Assembly: GCF_902859935.1 (NCBI RefSeq)
Contig: NZ_CADIKI010000013.1
Coordinates: forward strand, 1 to 64,000
Reading direction: 5' to 3'
DNA from: Paraburkholderia fynbosensis
GTDB lineage: Bacteria > Pseudomonadota > Gammaproteobacteria > Burkholderiales > Burkholderiaceae
DNA: 64,000 nucleotides
Shown: piece after piece, positions 10,501 through 18,175 of the stretch
How positions within the stretch are numbered: position 1 is the stretch's first letter
How the letters are laid out: every line of letters starts with the position of its first letter
The notes under the pieces: model-generated
The model's input: only the letters and a program-made list of their open reading frames with translations
Told to the model about the DNA's origin: nothing
The model's database searches: none
Position numbers and translations under genes: made by a program

Positions 10501-12099
10501 TCCCAGCGAAAGATAGTCGATCGCGGTGTTGCCGCTGGCGACTGCCAGTCCGCCGCCCACCACAAAAGCAGAGCCGCCCTGAATCCGCGCGCCGTCGATC
10601 GTGAACGTCCCTGCGCCGGTCTTGACGAAGATGCCCTGCTGCGTGTCGCTTGCTGTGCCGGTATCGACGATGGTGCCAGAGAATCTGGTGCTCGTGCCGT
10701 CGGTGCCAACGACCAGGATGTTCGTGCCGTCGATTACCGTGCCACTACCCGACAGGTTCGGCAGCAGAACGACGCCCGTCGGGACTCCTGGAATCGGAGT
10801 TGCAGTGACGCCCGAGATGTCGAACGTACCATTGTTGACCATCCCGCTGGTCGAATTGATGCTGCCGCTGCCCGTCAGTGCCAGCGTGCCAGCAGAGATG
10901 CTCGTCATGCCCGTATAGGTGTTCGTATTGGTCAGCGTCAGCGCACCGTTGCCGGCCTTGGCCAGCGATCCGCTGCCCGACAGCACACCGGACCAAGTCG
11001 CACCGATGCCGTTGGTGTCGATGGTCGACGTCGTGCCGCCGACCAGCGTTGCGTTGACGCCTGCGCTCAATGCCGAGCCCACCACCTGTATCGTTCCGCC
11101 GCCGAGATTGAATGCATAGGTGCCGCCCATATTGTTGTAGTCGCCAAACAGCGAGCTTCCGCCGATCTGCAGCATGCCGCCCGACAGGTTATAGGTGCCG
11201 TTACCCGCCGCCGCGAGATACAGGCTCGACGCGCTGCCGATCGCGAGCGTCCCGCCGGTCTGGTTGATCGTGCCGGTGCCCGCGCCGGCCGTCGAGGTGA
11301 CATTCGAGCCGAGGAACAGCGCGCCGTTCGCCACGTTGAAGGTGCCGCCGCTGAGGTTCAGCGTGCCGGTGCTGGGCGCGTTAGTGCCCGAGTTACGGCC
11401 GAGCGTCACGAAATCGGTGGCACTGTTGCCGAACGTGACGGTGCCACCCGACAGGTTGTAGGTGCCGGCGCCGCCCTGATTGCCGATGTTCAGCGACGTC
11501 GGCGTGCCCGGCGTGCCGAACACGACGTTGCCCCCGGTCTGCGTGACCGTGCCAGTACCGCGAAAGTCGCCGAGCTGAAGCGCGGAGTTGATCGCGAGCG
11601 TGCCGCCGCTCACGTTCAACGTGCCAGACGACGTCGATCCGGGAACAGTTGGGGCATTGCCCAGGCCCAGCGAAAGATAATCGATCGCGGCGTTGCTGCT
11701 CGTCACCGCCAGTCCGCCGCCGACCACGAAGGCCGAGCCACCCTGAATACTGGCGCCGTCGAGGGTCAGTATCCCCGCACCAGTCTTGAAGAAGAATCCC
11801 GCTCCTCCTGGTGGACCTGAATTGATGATCGCGCCGGAAAAACTGGTGCTTGTGTTGTCGGTACCAACAATCAGCGTATTCGCGCCGTTGTTGATTGCCT
11901 CATTTCCGGAGAGGTTGGGTAGAACAGTCGTCGTCTGCGCCGATGTCGAGACTGGTGACAGGCCGATGAGCCATATCGCATGGAGGATGCTGAAACGGTT
12001 GAGCCGCTTGTGCCGCGTCGCCAGCGGAGTCGGCAGTTGCCGACGCACGCGGCCAGCACGGGTGTTCGAGGATACCCAGCAATTTGATCTGGCAGCCAT
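7585..12099 (-). CDS. autotransporter with beta-helical passenger (type V secretion)
   Basis: About 1504 residues. The N-terminus has an extended signal region typical of very large autotransporters: a basic stretch of about 35 residues, then a hydrophobic core (ILHAIWLIGLSPV) and a cut near STSAQ. The passenger is Gly/Thr/Ser/Asn-rich, with many autotransporter-associated beta-strand units of the form GTGTYNLSGGT, NTYTGATTISAGTL and KTGAGNLVLS, consistent with a right-handed beta-helix. The last 270 or so residues form the translocator barrel: aromatic beta strands (VWTRGFGSWGS, FGGYDHSTF) ending in LTWRF, the terminal Phe being the outer-membrane signature. The ATG at 12099 was preferred over a GTG 15 codons upstream because GAGGGG precedes it. 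Adhesin or surface display is likely; no protease or esterase motif is visible in the passenger. Confidence 0.93.
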   Translation of the reverse strand: MAARSNCWVSSNTRAGRVRRQLPTPLATRHKRLNRFSILHAIWLIGLSPVSTSAQTTTVLPNLSGNEAINNGANTLIVGTDNTSTSFSGAIINSGPPGGAGFFFKTGAGILTLDGASIQGGSAFVVGGGLAVTSSNAAIDYLSLGLGNAPTVPGSTSSGTLNVSGGTLAINSALQLGDFRGTGTVTQTGGNVVFGTPGTPTSLNIGNQGGAGTYNLSGGTVTFGNSATDFVTLGRNSGTNAPSTGTLNLSGGTFNVANGALFLGSNVTSTAGAGTGTINQTGGTLAIGSASSLYLAAAGNGTYNLSGGMLQIGGSSLFGDYNNMGGTYAFNLGGGTIQVVGSALSAGVNATLVGGTTSTIDTNGIGATWSGVLSGSGSLAKAGNGALTLTNTNTYTGMTSISAGTLALTGSGSINSTSGMVNNGTFDISGVTATPIPGVPTGVVLLPNLSGSGTVIDGTNILVVGTDGTSTRFSGTIVDTGTASDTQQGIFVKTGAGTFTIDGARIQGGSAFVVGGGLAVASGNTAIDYLSLGLGNALATQVPGSTLSGTLNVSGGTLAINSALQVGDFGGTGTVTQTGGNVVFGTPGTPVSLNIGNQGGTGTYNLSGGTVTFGNSATDFVALGRNSGSSAPGSGTLNLSGGTFNVANGALFLGSNLTSTAGEGTGTINQTGGTLAIGSASSLYLAAAGNGTYNLSGGKLQIGGSSLFGDYNNLGGTYAFNLGGGTIQVVGSALSAGVNATLVGGTTSTIDTNGIGATWSGVLSGSGALAKVGNGVLTLTGANTYSGGTALNGGTLSLGTATAIGTGTLAMAANTTLDFGNSYALNNAVTLSGDPTFNVNPGLTGTLAGTISNGTAPGDLVKTGAGNLVLSAANTYTGATTISAGTLALVGAGAIAQSSGVTANGTFDIAGADAGVSIRSLSGSGNVALGTRTLTLTAANGDFGGAIAGSGGLTLDAGLQRLSGTSMYTGSTNVQGGELRVDGALVNSAVTVGSGATLSGTGRVAGATINGGGTVSPGSSIGTLTVNGAYSQLAGSMYAVQLADIVSASDRIVVNGHATLANGAILDVSGPSSGVVLPTARYTVLTATDGVSGTYTLTGNTGISAFYRLLTSYDANDVYLSAQQFRRFADAALTPNQIATAGALDSLPAGSALRAAIGDLQTDATARGAFDQLSGEIHASAKTVLLEQSSVTRDAAIDRLRDAYCGVGASDAAIRTAPVTPRAGETTCNPRDTVVWTRGFGSWGSTSGNDNAARVSQSIGGVFVGADTPVFGNWRAGVFGGYDHSTFDVDQRNSSGSSDDYHLGVYGGSQWGSLGLRLGASYTWHSIGTSRSVAFAGYADHLDAGYDAGTAQVFGEVGYRFDVDNVKVEPFANLAYVNLHVDGFSEQGNAAALTGNGDTINMAYSTLGARASTAFALGNVTLVTSGSLGWRHAYGNSTPTSVLALRGSMPFTVAGVPVTRDSAVVTAGFGTALTRNLSARVSYSGEFGGGYQNQGVFGDLTWRF
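9705..10765 (-). repeat. autotransporter internal duplication, downstream copy
   Basis: Second copy of a block of about 1.1 kb within the passenger. It aligns with the upstream copy at a constant offset of 1170 bp over long stretches (for example 9811 with 10981, 9901 with 11071, 10411 with 11581). It starts at the LPNLSG segment and fades in the NTYSGGT segment. Boundaries are approximate. Confidence 0.8.
10766..11925 (-). repeat. autotransporter internal duplication, upstream copy
   Basis: First copy of the passenger duplication, about 387 codons. Its differences from the downstream copy are scattered substitutions and a few in-frame indels, one of them near 10480/11650. Confidence 0.8.
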
Positions 12100-12623
12100 G
12101 ACAGCCCCTCGGTTATACGCCGGTGGGGGCTCGCCAGACCACACGTTGCGAACTCGACTCCGCGTGACCGACCCATCGACCGTGGACTTTTTGATGCAAA
12201 TCCCCGAACAGCCGTTATCTTAATGGTGGTGCGCGCAGGCGATTGAGATGTCGCCAAGCTTTGCTAAGGGTAGGTAGGATGATTAAATTGTCAAGAATAA
12301 TAAACTTCGGGAAAGAGCAGGCTTCGCTTGCGATCCTGTCATTTGCTAATCAGAAATGAACGCGAGTCAATGCACTCCGCCAATATGTTTGCATTCGACA
12401 TAAAAGACAGAAAAATATGATTAAGCATTGCGAGCGCGTCCACCCATGAGTTGGTCGGAGCAAAAGCACAAGCAAGAACGGACCCTCTTCAACGCCAAGG
12501 TTTCGCTGCACCGATTCGCAAACAGCTTGTCCGTCCAGCGGCATTAAAATCGAAACCATTCTGTAGCTGACCATTGCCGGTGGCCCATCGCCATACCAGT
12601 TGCTCCTACTCAGGGGAGATCAC

Positions 12624-12800
12624 ATGCGTGACCGGCGCCTTGAGGCAATCAACCAGTTCTATTGTCGAACGCGGCGGCTAGCCGGCGTTGAAACGATGCT
12701 AATTGAGTACGGAAATAAACGGCTGATGCGATATACATCATCGGTCCGCGATCGACCGATAGCTGGTTGGCGCCGTCGTGCGGAAGTCCAAGTGCGCTAG
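12624..12800 (+). CDS. possible small ORF, unknown
   Basis: A 58-codon frame that begins MRDRRLEAINQF and is preceded by GGGGAG at a good distance. It is Arg-rich with no recognisable motif or export signal. The ribosome binding site is the only support; it may be chance. Confidence 0.2.
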   Translation: MRDRRLEAINQFYCRTRRLAGVETMLIEYGNKRLMRYTSSVRDRPIAGWRRRAEVQVR

Positions 12801-12876
12801 CGATCATGGACTACTTGCATTACCGTCTTATGGCCCCCTGCCAAGGCCGGTTGCTCGAGTCCATGAAACGGCCAAC

Positions 12877-12905
12877 GCCATTCATTTGGCGTCCACGCCA
12901 ATGGC
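12877..12905 (-). repeat. imperfect inverted repeat downstream of sugar-binding gene
   Basis: On the minus strand GCCATTGGCGT can pair with ACGCCAA plus AATGGC, giving a long stem with a 3-base bulge. It lies about 100 bases past the stop of the sugar-binding protein gene. No T-run follows, so it could be a processing or stability hairpin rather than an intrinsic terminator. Confidence 0.45.
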
Positions 12906-13001
12906 GGTCATTCGAACGACTGAATGATCTCAGGAAGAGAATTGGGGAAATCATCCCAAGGGTCCACTCCCGACGGGGAAGCGGACGTCCGCGCTATCAG
13001 C

Positions 13002-14249
13002 CTATTTGATCTTTGCCGCAGCGGAAACTTTACGTACTCCCTCTTGCGGGTCTTCATTGGAGTTCATGAAGTTCGTCACGACGTCGGTAATTGCACCTTC
13101 GGTGGCCGACGACTGGACATCGCCAAAAGCGAACGACGGAAAGAACGTGTTGGATTTAATTGTGGATTGCTCATCCGCGTATGACTTCTTCGCGCAGGCG
13201 TCGAATTTGTCCATGGGGACGTCCTGCCGGACAGGAATGGAGCCTTTGTAGAGACTGAACTGTTCCTGAAAATTGGGAGACATGATCGTGCGGGCAAGCG
13301 CAAGTTGTCCAGGCGTCGCTTCTTTTTTGCCGTTCTGCTGGAAGAACACGAACGAGTCTACCGTGTAGGTGAAGGCGTTTGACGTACCAGGTGCAGCGGC
13401 GCAGATATAGTCGATGTCGGCTTTCTTGTTCGCATTCGCGAACTCGCCTTTCGCCCAGTCCCCCATGAATTGCATCCCGCCGGATCCGTTGATAACCATC
13501 GCGGTCGCAAGATTCCAGTCGCGCCCCGCAGAGCTTTTATCGAAGTAACCCTGAATTTTTCGCGCAATCTGGAATACCTGCAACATCTGGGGCGAAGTGA
13601 GTGTTTTCTGGTCGAGATCAATTAAGGCCTTGCGATAAAAATCCGCGCCCTGAGAAAGCACAACCGCCTCCCAGATGGTCATGTCTTGCCAAGGCTGGCC
13701 ACCACGCGCGACGGGCGTAATGCCGGCAGCACGGAATTTGTCGGCGAGCGCGAAGAACTCTGGCCACGTCGCGGGCGGCTTGCCTCCCACTTTATCGAGG
13801 TTGGCTTTGTTGATCCACAGCCAGTTGATCCGATGCACCGAGAATGGCGCGGCCACGTAGTGGCCTTTTGACATCATGGTCTTGTTGATTTGCGCTGGCA
13901 ATTGGGCTTTCCAGTCGGTAGCGGATTTATCGATATCGACCAGCACCCCCTGATCGGCCCAGTCCTGTATCAGTGGCCCTTTGATCTGTGCAGCCGACGG
14001 CGCGTAACCGGACATGACCTGGGTCTTCAACGCCGTCATGGCAGCCGCACCCGCTCCTCCCGCTACGGCGAAGTCTTTCCACTCGTAGCCCTGTTTATTC
14101 ATGTCGTCCTTGAGCACTCTAATCGCTCTAGATTCGCCGCCCGAGGTCCACCAGTGCAACACAGAAAGTGACTCGGCAGCGCTTGCGACCTCGGCACCTG
14201 TAGCGAGCGCGGCTGCGACAATTGCGGCTGACATGAATAATCTTTTCAT
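13002..14249 (-). CDS. carbohydrate ABC transporter substrate-binding protein
   Basis: 415-residue periplasmic binding protein of the sugar family (SBP cluster I, GtsA/glucose-mannose binding type). The signal peptide is clear: residues 1-25 end in EVASA. The mature protein opens with LSVLHWWTSGGESRAI, the usual beta-alpha start of these proteins, and contains GGQPWQDMTIWEAV and GGMQFMGDWAKGEF, which are typical ligand-cleft segments. GGAGA precedes the ATG. Unusually, no permease or ATPase genes lie within the window, so it must work with a transporter encoded elsewhere or be a remnant. It follows the DUF1479 gene by 71 bases in the same direction. Confidence 0.9.
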   Translation of the reverse strand: MKRLFMSAAIVAAALATGAEVASAAESLSVLHWWTSGGESRAIRVLKDDMNKQGYEWKDFAVAGGAGAAAMTALKTQVMSGYAPSAAQIKGPLIQDWADQGVLVDIDKSATDWKAQLPAQINKTMMSKGHYVAAPFSVHRINWLWINKANLDKVGGKPPATWPEFFALADKFRAAGITPVARGGQPWQDMTIWEAVVLSQGADFYRKALIDLDQKTLTSPQMLQVFQIARKIQGYFDKSSAGRDWNLATAMVINGSGGMQFMGDWAKGEFANANKKADIDYICAAAPGTSNAFTYTVDSFVFFQQNGKKEATPGQLALARTIMSPNFQEQFSLYKGSIPVRQDVPMDKFDACAKKSYADEQSTIKSNTFFPSFAFGDVQSSATEGAITDVVTNFMNSNEDPQEGVRKVSAAAKIK

Positions 14250-14320
14250 TGCTGTCTCCGTTAGTTTTCTTTATGAATCGCCAGACAGGCGCACGCCACG
14301 ATGGCGTGCACCACGAGCGC

Positions 14321-15565
14321 TTACAGATCGAAACCGAGTTGGGCTTTACCGAGAGGCGTCAGGTCGTTGACGGTAGCCCGCCCGACAAAGTCGACTTCGA
14401 AATGATCAGTCGGGAAGTCAGGCGGGCTCTTGCCTTCCAAAAAGCTCGGCAACTGGCGCTTGAGGTACTCGTCGTTTTTGGCACATGCGGGCGCCGAAGG
14501 GATATACATCACGTTGCTGTAGCCTGCACCGCGATGCGCGTCTTCCACTGCGTGGATCACGTCGCTGTGCCAGAACACCGTATCGCCCGCTTGCATGTGG
14601 GGAATCGATGACAGCGCGTCGAAAAGCGGCGCATGAAATTCCGGCTTGATCGAAAGCGCGCGGCCAGGCATCGCCCCGCACAGGTCGTCGTCTGCAACGT
14701 CGTCCTGAAGGGCGCGCAACAGGATATAAGCCATCGAGTTCGCGATAGGCACGAGTTGCAGTGTGCCGTCGCCAGGCCCTTGCGGCGTCAACGCAGTCCA
14801 CCCCTGAAATGTGCGGAACATCGAACACACTGCGGGCGACGCGATCTCTTCTACGTCCGGCCGGAACGCGGCGTCGAACGGATCGTATCGACGCCAGTTG
14901 CCGTCGAACACATGGCGGTACACCTTGCGGAAGTTCCCCTCGATCCACCGCTCGACGGAGCCGCCGTCGCAATGCGCCGACAAGCCCAACGACTCGGAAC
15001 CAGGCGGCCGTCGACGCAGACGGTCGGCATAAACCGGAACATGCTCAGGATCGAAGTGAACCCGGCCTTCACTTTCGTTGCGCCACAAATGGTTAAGGAA
15101 TACGCGAGCCGCAGTCAGCGACGGCGCCTGGCGCGCGAGGACTTGCGGCTTTGACCAGTACACGCCGTAAATCTGCGGCTTGCTCGATACGAGCTGGCCA
15201 AAGTATTTGTCTTCGGCGCGGGTCTTCAGCCGCGTATCCAGGTCGTTGCGCTCGACATAGTCCGCGATGTCCCGGTCCCAGCCTTCCACCAGAGCGCGGT
15301 CGAACACGTTGCGGATCACGCATGCACCGCGCGTTTTAACAAGTTCGATCTGCTCTGCGCTTACGCGCTGCTCCGCGATGTCGGAGAACTGGATTTCAGG
15401 GATCACGTTTTCGCCGCGACTGCGTTGCGCGGCGATTCTGCTGGCTTCGGCGCGGATCGCTTCATCCACTTCGGCGAACACTTCACGATAGTTCGGGAGT
15501 CGTTCGCGAAGCTCCTGTTTGGCCAGCCGGATGGCTGCCGGTAAATCGTCGATCTTGAGTGCCAT
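14321..15565 (-). CDS. DUF1479 protein (YbiU-like, predicted Fe(II)/2-oxoglutarate-type oxygenase)
   Basis: 414 residues, the usual length for DUF1479/YbiU proteins, which belong to the cupin-like Fe(II)-dependent oxygenase superfamily; no substrate is established. Conserved features are KYFGQLVSSKPQIYGVYWSK near residue 120, the metal-binding HxD in LSAHCDGGSVERW (His198, Asp200), and a distal His in FWHSDVIHAVEDAH (His333 or His338). AAGGAGACG immediately upstream supports the ATG at 15565; the open frame extends 25 codons further without such support. It probably forms an operon with the sugar-binding protein downstream, and an AraC regulator is transcribed divergently 94 bases away. Confidence 0.88.
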   Translation of the reverse strand: MALKIDDLPAAIRLAKQELRERLPNYREVFAEVDEAIRAEASRIAAQRSRGENVIPEIQFSDIAEQRVSAEQIELVKTRGACVIRNVFDRALVEGWDRDIADYVERNDLDTRLKTRAEDKYFGQLVSSKPQIYGVYWSKPQVLARQAPSLTAARVFLNHLWRNESEGRVHFDPEHVPVYADRLRRRPPGSESLGLSAHCDGGSVERWIEGNFRKVYRHVFDGNWRRYDPFDAAFRPDVEEIASPAVCSMFRTFQGWTALTPQGPGDGTLQLVPIANSMAYILLRALQDDVADDDLCGAMPGRALSIKPEFHAPLFDALSSIPHMQAGDTVFWHSDVIHAVEDAHRGAGYSNVMYIPSAPACAKNDEYLKRQLPSFLEGKSPPDFPTDHFEVDFVGRATVNDLTPLGKAQLGFDL

Positions 15566-15659
15566 GGTCGTCTCCTTATGGTACTGCCATATGCGCAGCA
15601 TAGGCTGACCATGCGCCCAAAAGTGATACGATCCAGACAATTACTTTGCGATTTTCGCC

Positions 15660-16616
15660 ATGAAACCAGCATACGAACACGTCGAATTTGGCGACGACTG
15701 CTCGGTCAGGGTTTACCACCGGCGTCTGCCGCGCATTCCGTTTGAATGGCACCATCATCCCGAGTACGAATTGACGCTGACGCTGAACAGTCACGGCAAG
15801 CGCTATATCGGGGATTCAATCGCGAACTATGTGGACGAGGATCTGGTTCTCGTGCCGCCGAATCTTCCGCATACGTGGGCGTCGAACCGTTCAATTGACC
15901 CGGCTTCTCCTCAGGTTGCAATCGTGATCTGGTTCAGCGGCGACTGGGCGCGTCGGCTCGCGGATGTCTGCCCGGAATATGCGCCATTGCGTGACCTGTT
16001 GCGTAGGGCAGCCTGCGGCCTGGCATTCAGTCCGCAGGTCGGGGCCGCGATGCGCGCACAGGTTCCGAATCTGCTGTCCAGCGCCGCGCGAGAACGTCTT
16101 GCTGCTGCGCTGAATGTCTTGTGCATGCTCGCAGTAGTGCCCGGTGATCCGCTTGCATCGCCGACCGCGTTTAGCGACCGGGCAGAGGGGCCTTCAGGCC
16201 ACGAACCGGAACGTATCAATCGCGTGCTGTCGATGATCGACTTACGTTTCGCTGAACCGCTGCGTCTATCCGAACTGTGCGAGGCTGCCAATGTGTCGGA
16301 GCGTTCTCTGGCTCGCTACTTTGAGCAGCACATTGGAGAGAGCGTCGGGCGATACATCGCGCGGGTCAGGATTGGACACGCTTGCCGGATGCTCGCGCAC
16401 ACATTGACTCCGGTTTCCGTTGTTGCAGCCCACTCCGGGTTTCCGAACGTGGCCAACTTCAACCGGCAGTTCAAGGCGTTGAAGCACCTGACGCCCGCGG
16501 CTTACCGCAGACAGTTTGCAGCCGGCAATATTGCCGAAGCAGCCTCCAGTTCGCGGATCGACGAACGGTCACCCTCGTTGCAGCGGAATCCGCGACTACC
16601 GAAATCGATCGCGTGA
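15660..16616 (+). CDS. AraC-family transcriptional regulator
   Basis: 318 residues with an N-terminal cupin-like sensor (PFEWHHHPEYELTLTLNS, then LVLVPPNLPHTW) and a C-terminal double helix-turn-helix: LSELCEAANVSERSLARYF around residues 205-223, and SVVAAHSGFPNVANFNRQFK around 253-272. The combination is typical of AraC regulators that sense sugars or related small molecules. It is divergent from the DUF1479/sugar-binding pair, which is the obvious target. Confidence 0.93.
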   Translation: MKPAYEHVEFGDDCSVRVYHRRLPRIPFEWHHHPEYELTLTLNSHGKRYIGDSIANYVDEDLVLVPPNLPHTWASNRSIDPASPQVAIVIWFSGDWARRLADVCPEYAPLRDLLRRAACGLAFSPQVGAAMRAQVPNLLSSAARERLAAALNVLCMLAVVPGDPLASPTAFSDRAEGPSGHEPERINRVLSMIDLRFAEPLRLSELCEAANVSERSLARYFEQHIGESVGRYIARVRIGHACRMLAHTLTPVSVVAAHSGFPNVANFNRQFKALKHLTPAAYRRQFAAGNIAEAASSSRIDERSPSLQRNPRLPKSIA

Positions 16617-16703
16617 CTTGGGTAAGCGCCCAAGACGCGGTTCCGCCGCTAACCGGCAAATTCACCGAAAGTCGAATTCGGACCCACGACGTCGGGCCCG
16701 AAT

Positions 16704-16736
16704 GCAACAGAGCCGACTTGACCTCGGCTCTGTTGC
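16704..16736. repeat. perfect 13-bp inverted repeat, 7-base loop
   Basis: GCAACAGAGCCGA at 16704-16716 pairs exactly with TCGGCTCTGTTGC at 16724-16736. It sits between convergent genes. There is no adjacent T-run in either direction, so termination would not be of the simple intrinsic type. Confidence 0.8.
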
Positions 16737-16786
16737 ACACCATCTCCCTGCAGTCGATGCAAAAACAAACGTCCTGTTGCACGCAT

Positions 16787-16811
16787 ACTGGCGGCGTCGA
16801 ACGCCGCCAGT
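16787..16811. repeat. perfect 11-bp inverted repeat, 3-base loop
   Basis: ACTGGCGGCGT at 16787-16797 pairs exactly with ACGCCGCCAGT at 16801-16811. Fifty bases from the previous inverted repeat, in the same convergent gap; no T-run directly follows. Probably a termination or mRNA 3'-end structure for the AraC gene, the binding-protein gene, or both. Confidence 0.75.
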
Positions 16812-16893
16812 GCCTCGCATGAAAAAAACACGACCGACAAACGACGCCGCGAAACACGGCACGCAAACCAGCCGCGCCGCTCACGCAAGCCGC

Positions 16894-18102
16894 TCAATCA
16901 GCGGGCCGCAACTTCTTGACCTCGGCATCCGACGGCTGCACGCTCGCACCGTCGATATAACGGTACGACGTCATCACGCCCTTGCCGTCCTTCATCCCCG
17001 TCACACCGACATACGCGCCCATGGTCGACTGATTGTCCTGCGCGCGATAGCTGATCGGCCCGAACGGCGTCTGCACATTGAGGCCCTTGAACGCGGCGGC
17101 GAGCTTGTCGGAGTCGACCGAGCCGGCCTTCTTGATGCCCTCGGCGATCGACATCAGCGCCGAGTAACCCACCACCGATCCGAGCCGCGGATAGTCGTGA
17201 TATTTGGCCTTATACGCGTCGACGAACTTCTTGTTTGCCGCGGTATCGATCGAATACCACGGGTAGCCCGTGACGATCCAGCCGGTCGGCGCTTCCGCGC
17301 CCAGCGGATCGAGATAGTCCGGCTCGCCGGTCAGCAGCGACACCACGCTGCGGTCCTTGAAGAGCCCGCGCGTATTGCCCTCGCGCACGAACTTGCCGAG
17401 GTCCGCGCCGAACAGCACGTTGAAGATTGCATCCGGCTTCGCATCGGCGATCGCCTGGGTGACGGCGCCCGCGTCGACGTTGCCGAGCGGCGTCGCCTGT
17501 TCGGCGACGAACTGCACGTCGGGCTGCGCGGCGCTCAGCAGCTTCTTGAAAGTCGCCACCGCCGATTGCCCATACTCGTAGTTCGGATAGACCAGCGCCC
17601 AGCGCTTCTTCTTCAGTTTGGCCGCTTCCGGCACCAGCATCGCGACCTGCATGTACGTGGACGGACGCAGACGGTACGTGTATTTGTTGCCATCGGCCCA
17701 GACGATCTTGTCGGTCAACGGCTCGGCGGCGAGGAAGAAAATCTTCTTCTGCTTCGCGAAGTCGGTCAACGCGAGACCGGTGTTCGACAGGAAGCCGCCG
17801 AACAGCAGCTGCACCTGTTCTCGCGCGATCAACTCCTGCGCGACGCGGATCGTGTCGCCGGGATTGCCGTTGTCGTCGCGCGACACGACTTCGAGCTGCT
17901 TGCCGAGCACACCGCCCGCCGCGTTCACCTGCTCGAGCGCGAGGTTCCAGCCGTTCTTGTAAGGCCCGAGAAAGGCGGGCTGCGCCTTGTAGCTGTTGAT
18001 CTCGCCGATCTTGATGGTCTGCTGTGCGCTTGCGCCCAACGCGGCAAGCGAGCACACCGTCGAGACCGTAAGCCGAGAGATCCATCCTGCGCGCGTGGTC
18101 AT
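16894..18102 (-). CDS. branched-chain-amino-acid-type ABC transporter substrate-binding protein
   Basis: 402-residue periplasmic binding protein of the Leu/Ile/Val (LivK, Peripla_BP_6) family. The signal peptide spans residues 1-26 (ending LGASA), and the mature protein starts QQTIKIGEINSYKAQPAFLG. The central part has the family's RDDNGNPGDTIRVAQELI and LTDFAKQKKIFFLAAEPLT. LivK-type proteins bind many ligands besides amino acids, including aromatic acids and amides. It is the last gene of the N-heterocycle operon, 73 bases after the molybdenum enzyme, and should feed the fused permease and two ATPases upstream. I infer a pyridine carboxylate or related ligand. Confidence 0.9.
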   Translation of the reverse strand: MTTRAGWISRLTVSTVCSLAALGASAQQTIKIGEINSYKAQPAFLGPYKNGWNLALEQVNAAGGVLGKQLEVVSRDDNGNPGDTIRVAQELIAREQVQLLFGGFLSNTGLALTDFAKQKKIFFLAAEPLTDKIVWADGNKYTYRLRPSTYMQVAMLVPEAAKLKKKRWALVYPNYEYGQSAVATFKKLLSAAQPDVQFVAEQATPLGNVDAGAVTQAIADAKPDAIFNVLFGADLGKFVREGNTRGLFKDRSVVSLLTGEPDYLDPLGAEAPTGWIVTGYPWYSIDTAANKKFVDAYKAKYHDYPRLGSVVGYSALMSIAEGIKKAGSVDSDKLAAAFKGLNVQTPFGPISYRAQDNQSTMGAYVGVTGMKDGKGVMTSYRYIDGASVQPSDAEVKKLRPAD

Positions 18103-18175
18103 GCGTTTCTCCGTTATCAGTGGAATTGCGTGAATGCTGTTTGTCAGGCGTCCCGGCGCCGGGACAACCCGTGTG

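Larger units (their letters stand above)
12100..13001. other. AT-richer intergenic region upstream of the autotransporter
   Basis: About 900 bases. The stretch 12240-12420 is clearly AT-richer than its surroundings and should hold the leftward autotransporter promoter; a TTGACA on the minus strand lies at 12294-12289, but I see no good matching -10. 12877-12905 is a strong hairpin (see separate entry). I looked for remains of sugar ABC permease or ATPase genes that would complete the sugar-binding gene next door and found none. Confidence 0.4.

Noticed and set aside
10369..11820. 483-codon open frame opposite the autotransporter passenger
   Set aside because: It arises from the repetitive GC-rich passenger read backwards and itself repeats with the same 1170-bp period; no ribosome binding site.
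9705..11925. CRISPR-like periodicity
   Set aside because: The repeats are coding, about 1.17 kb long and in frame; there are no short repeats with unique spacers anywhere in the window.
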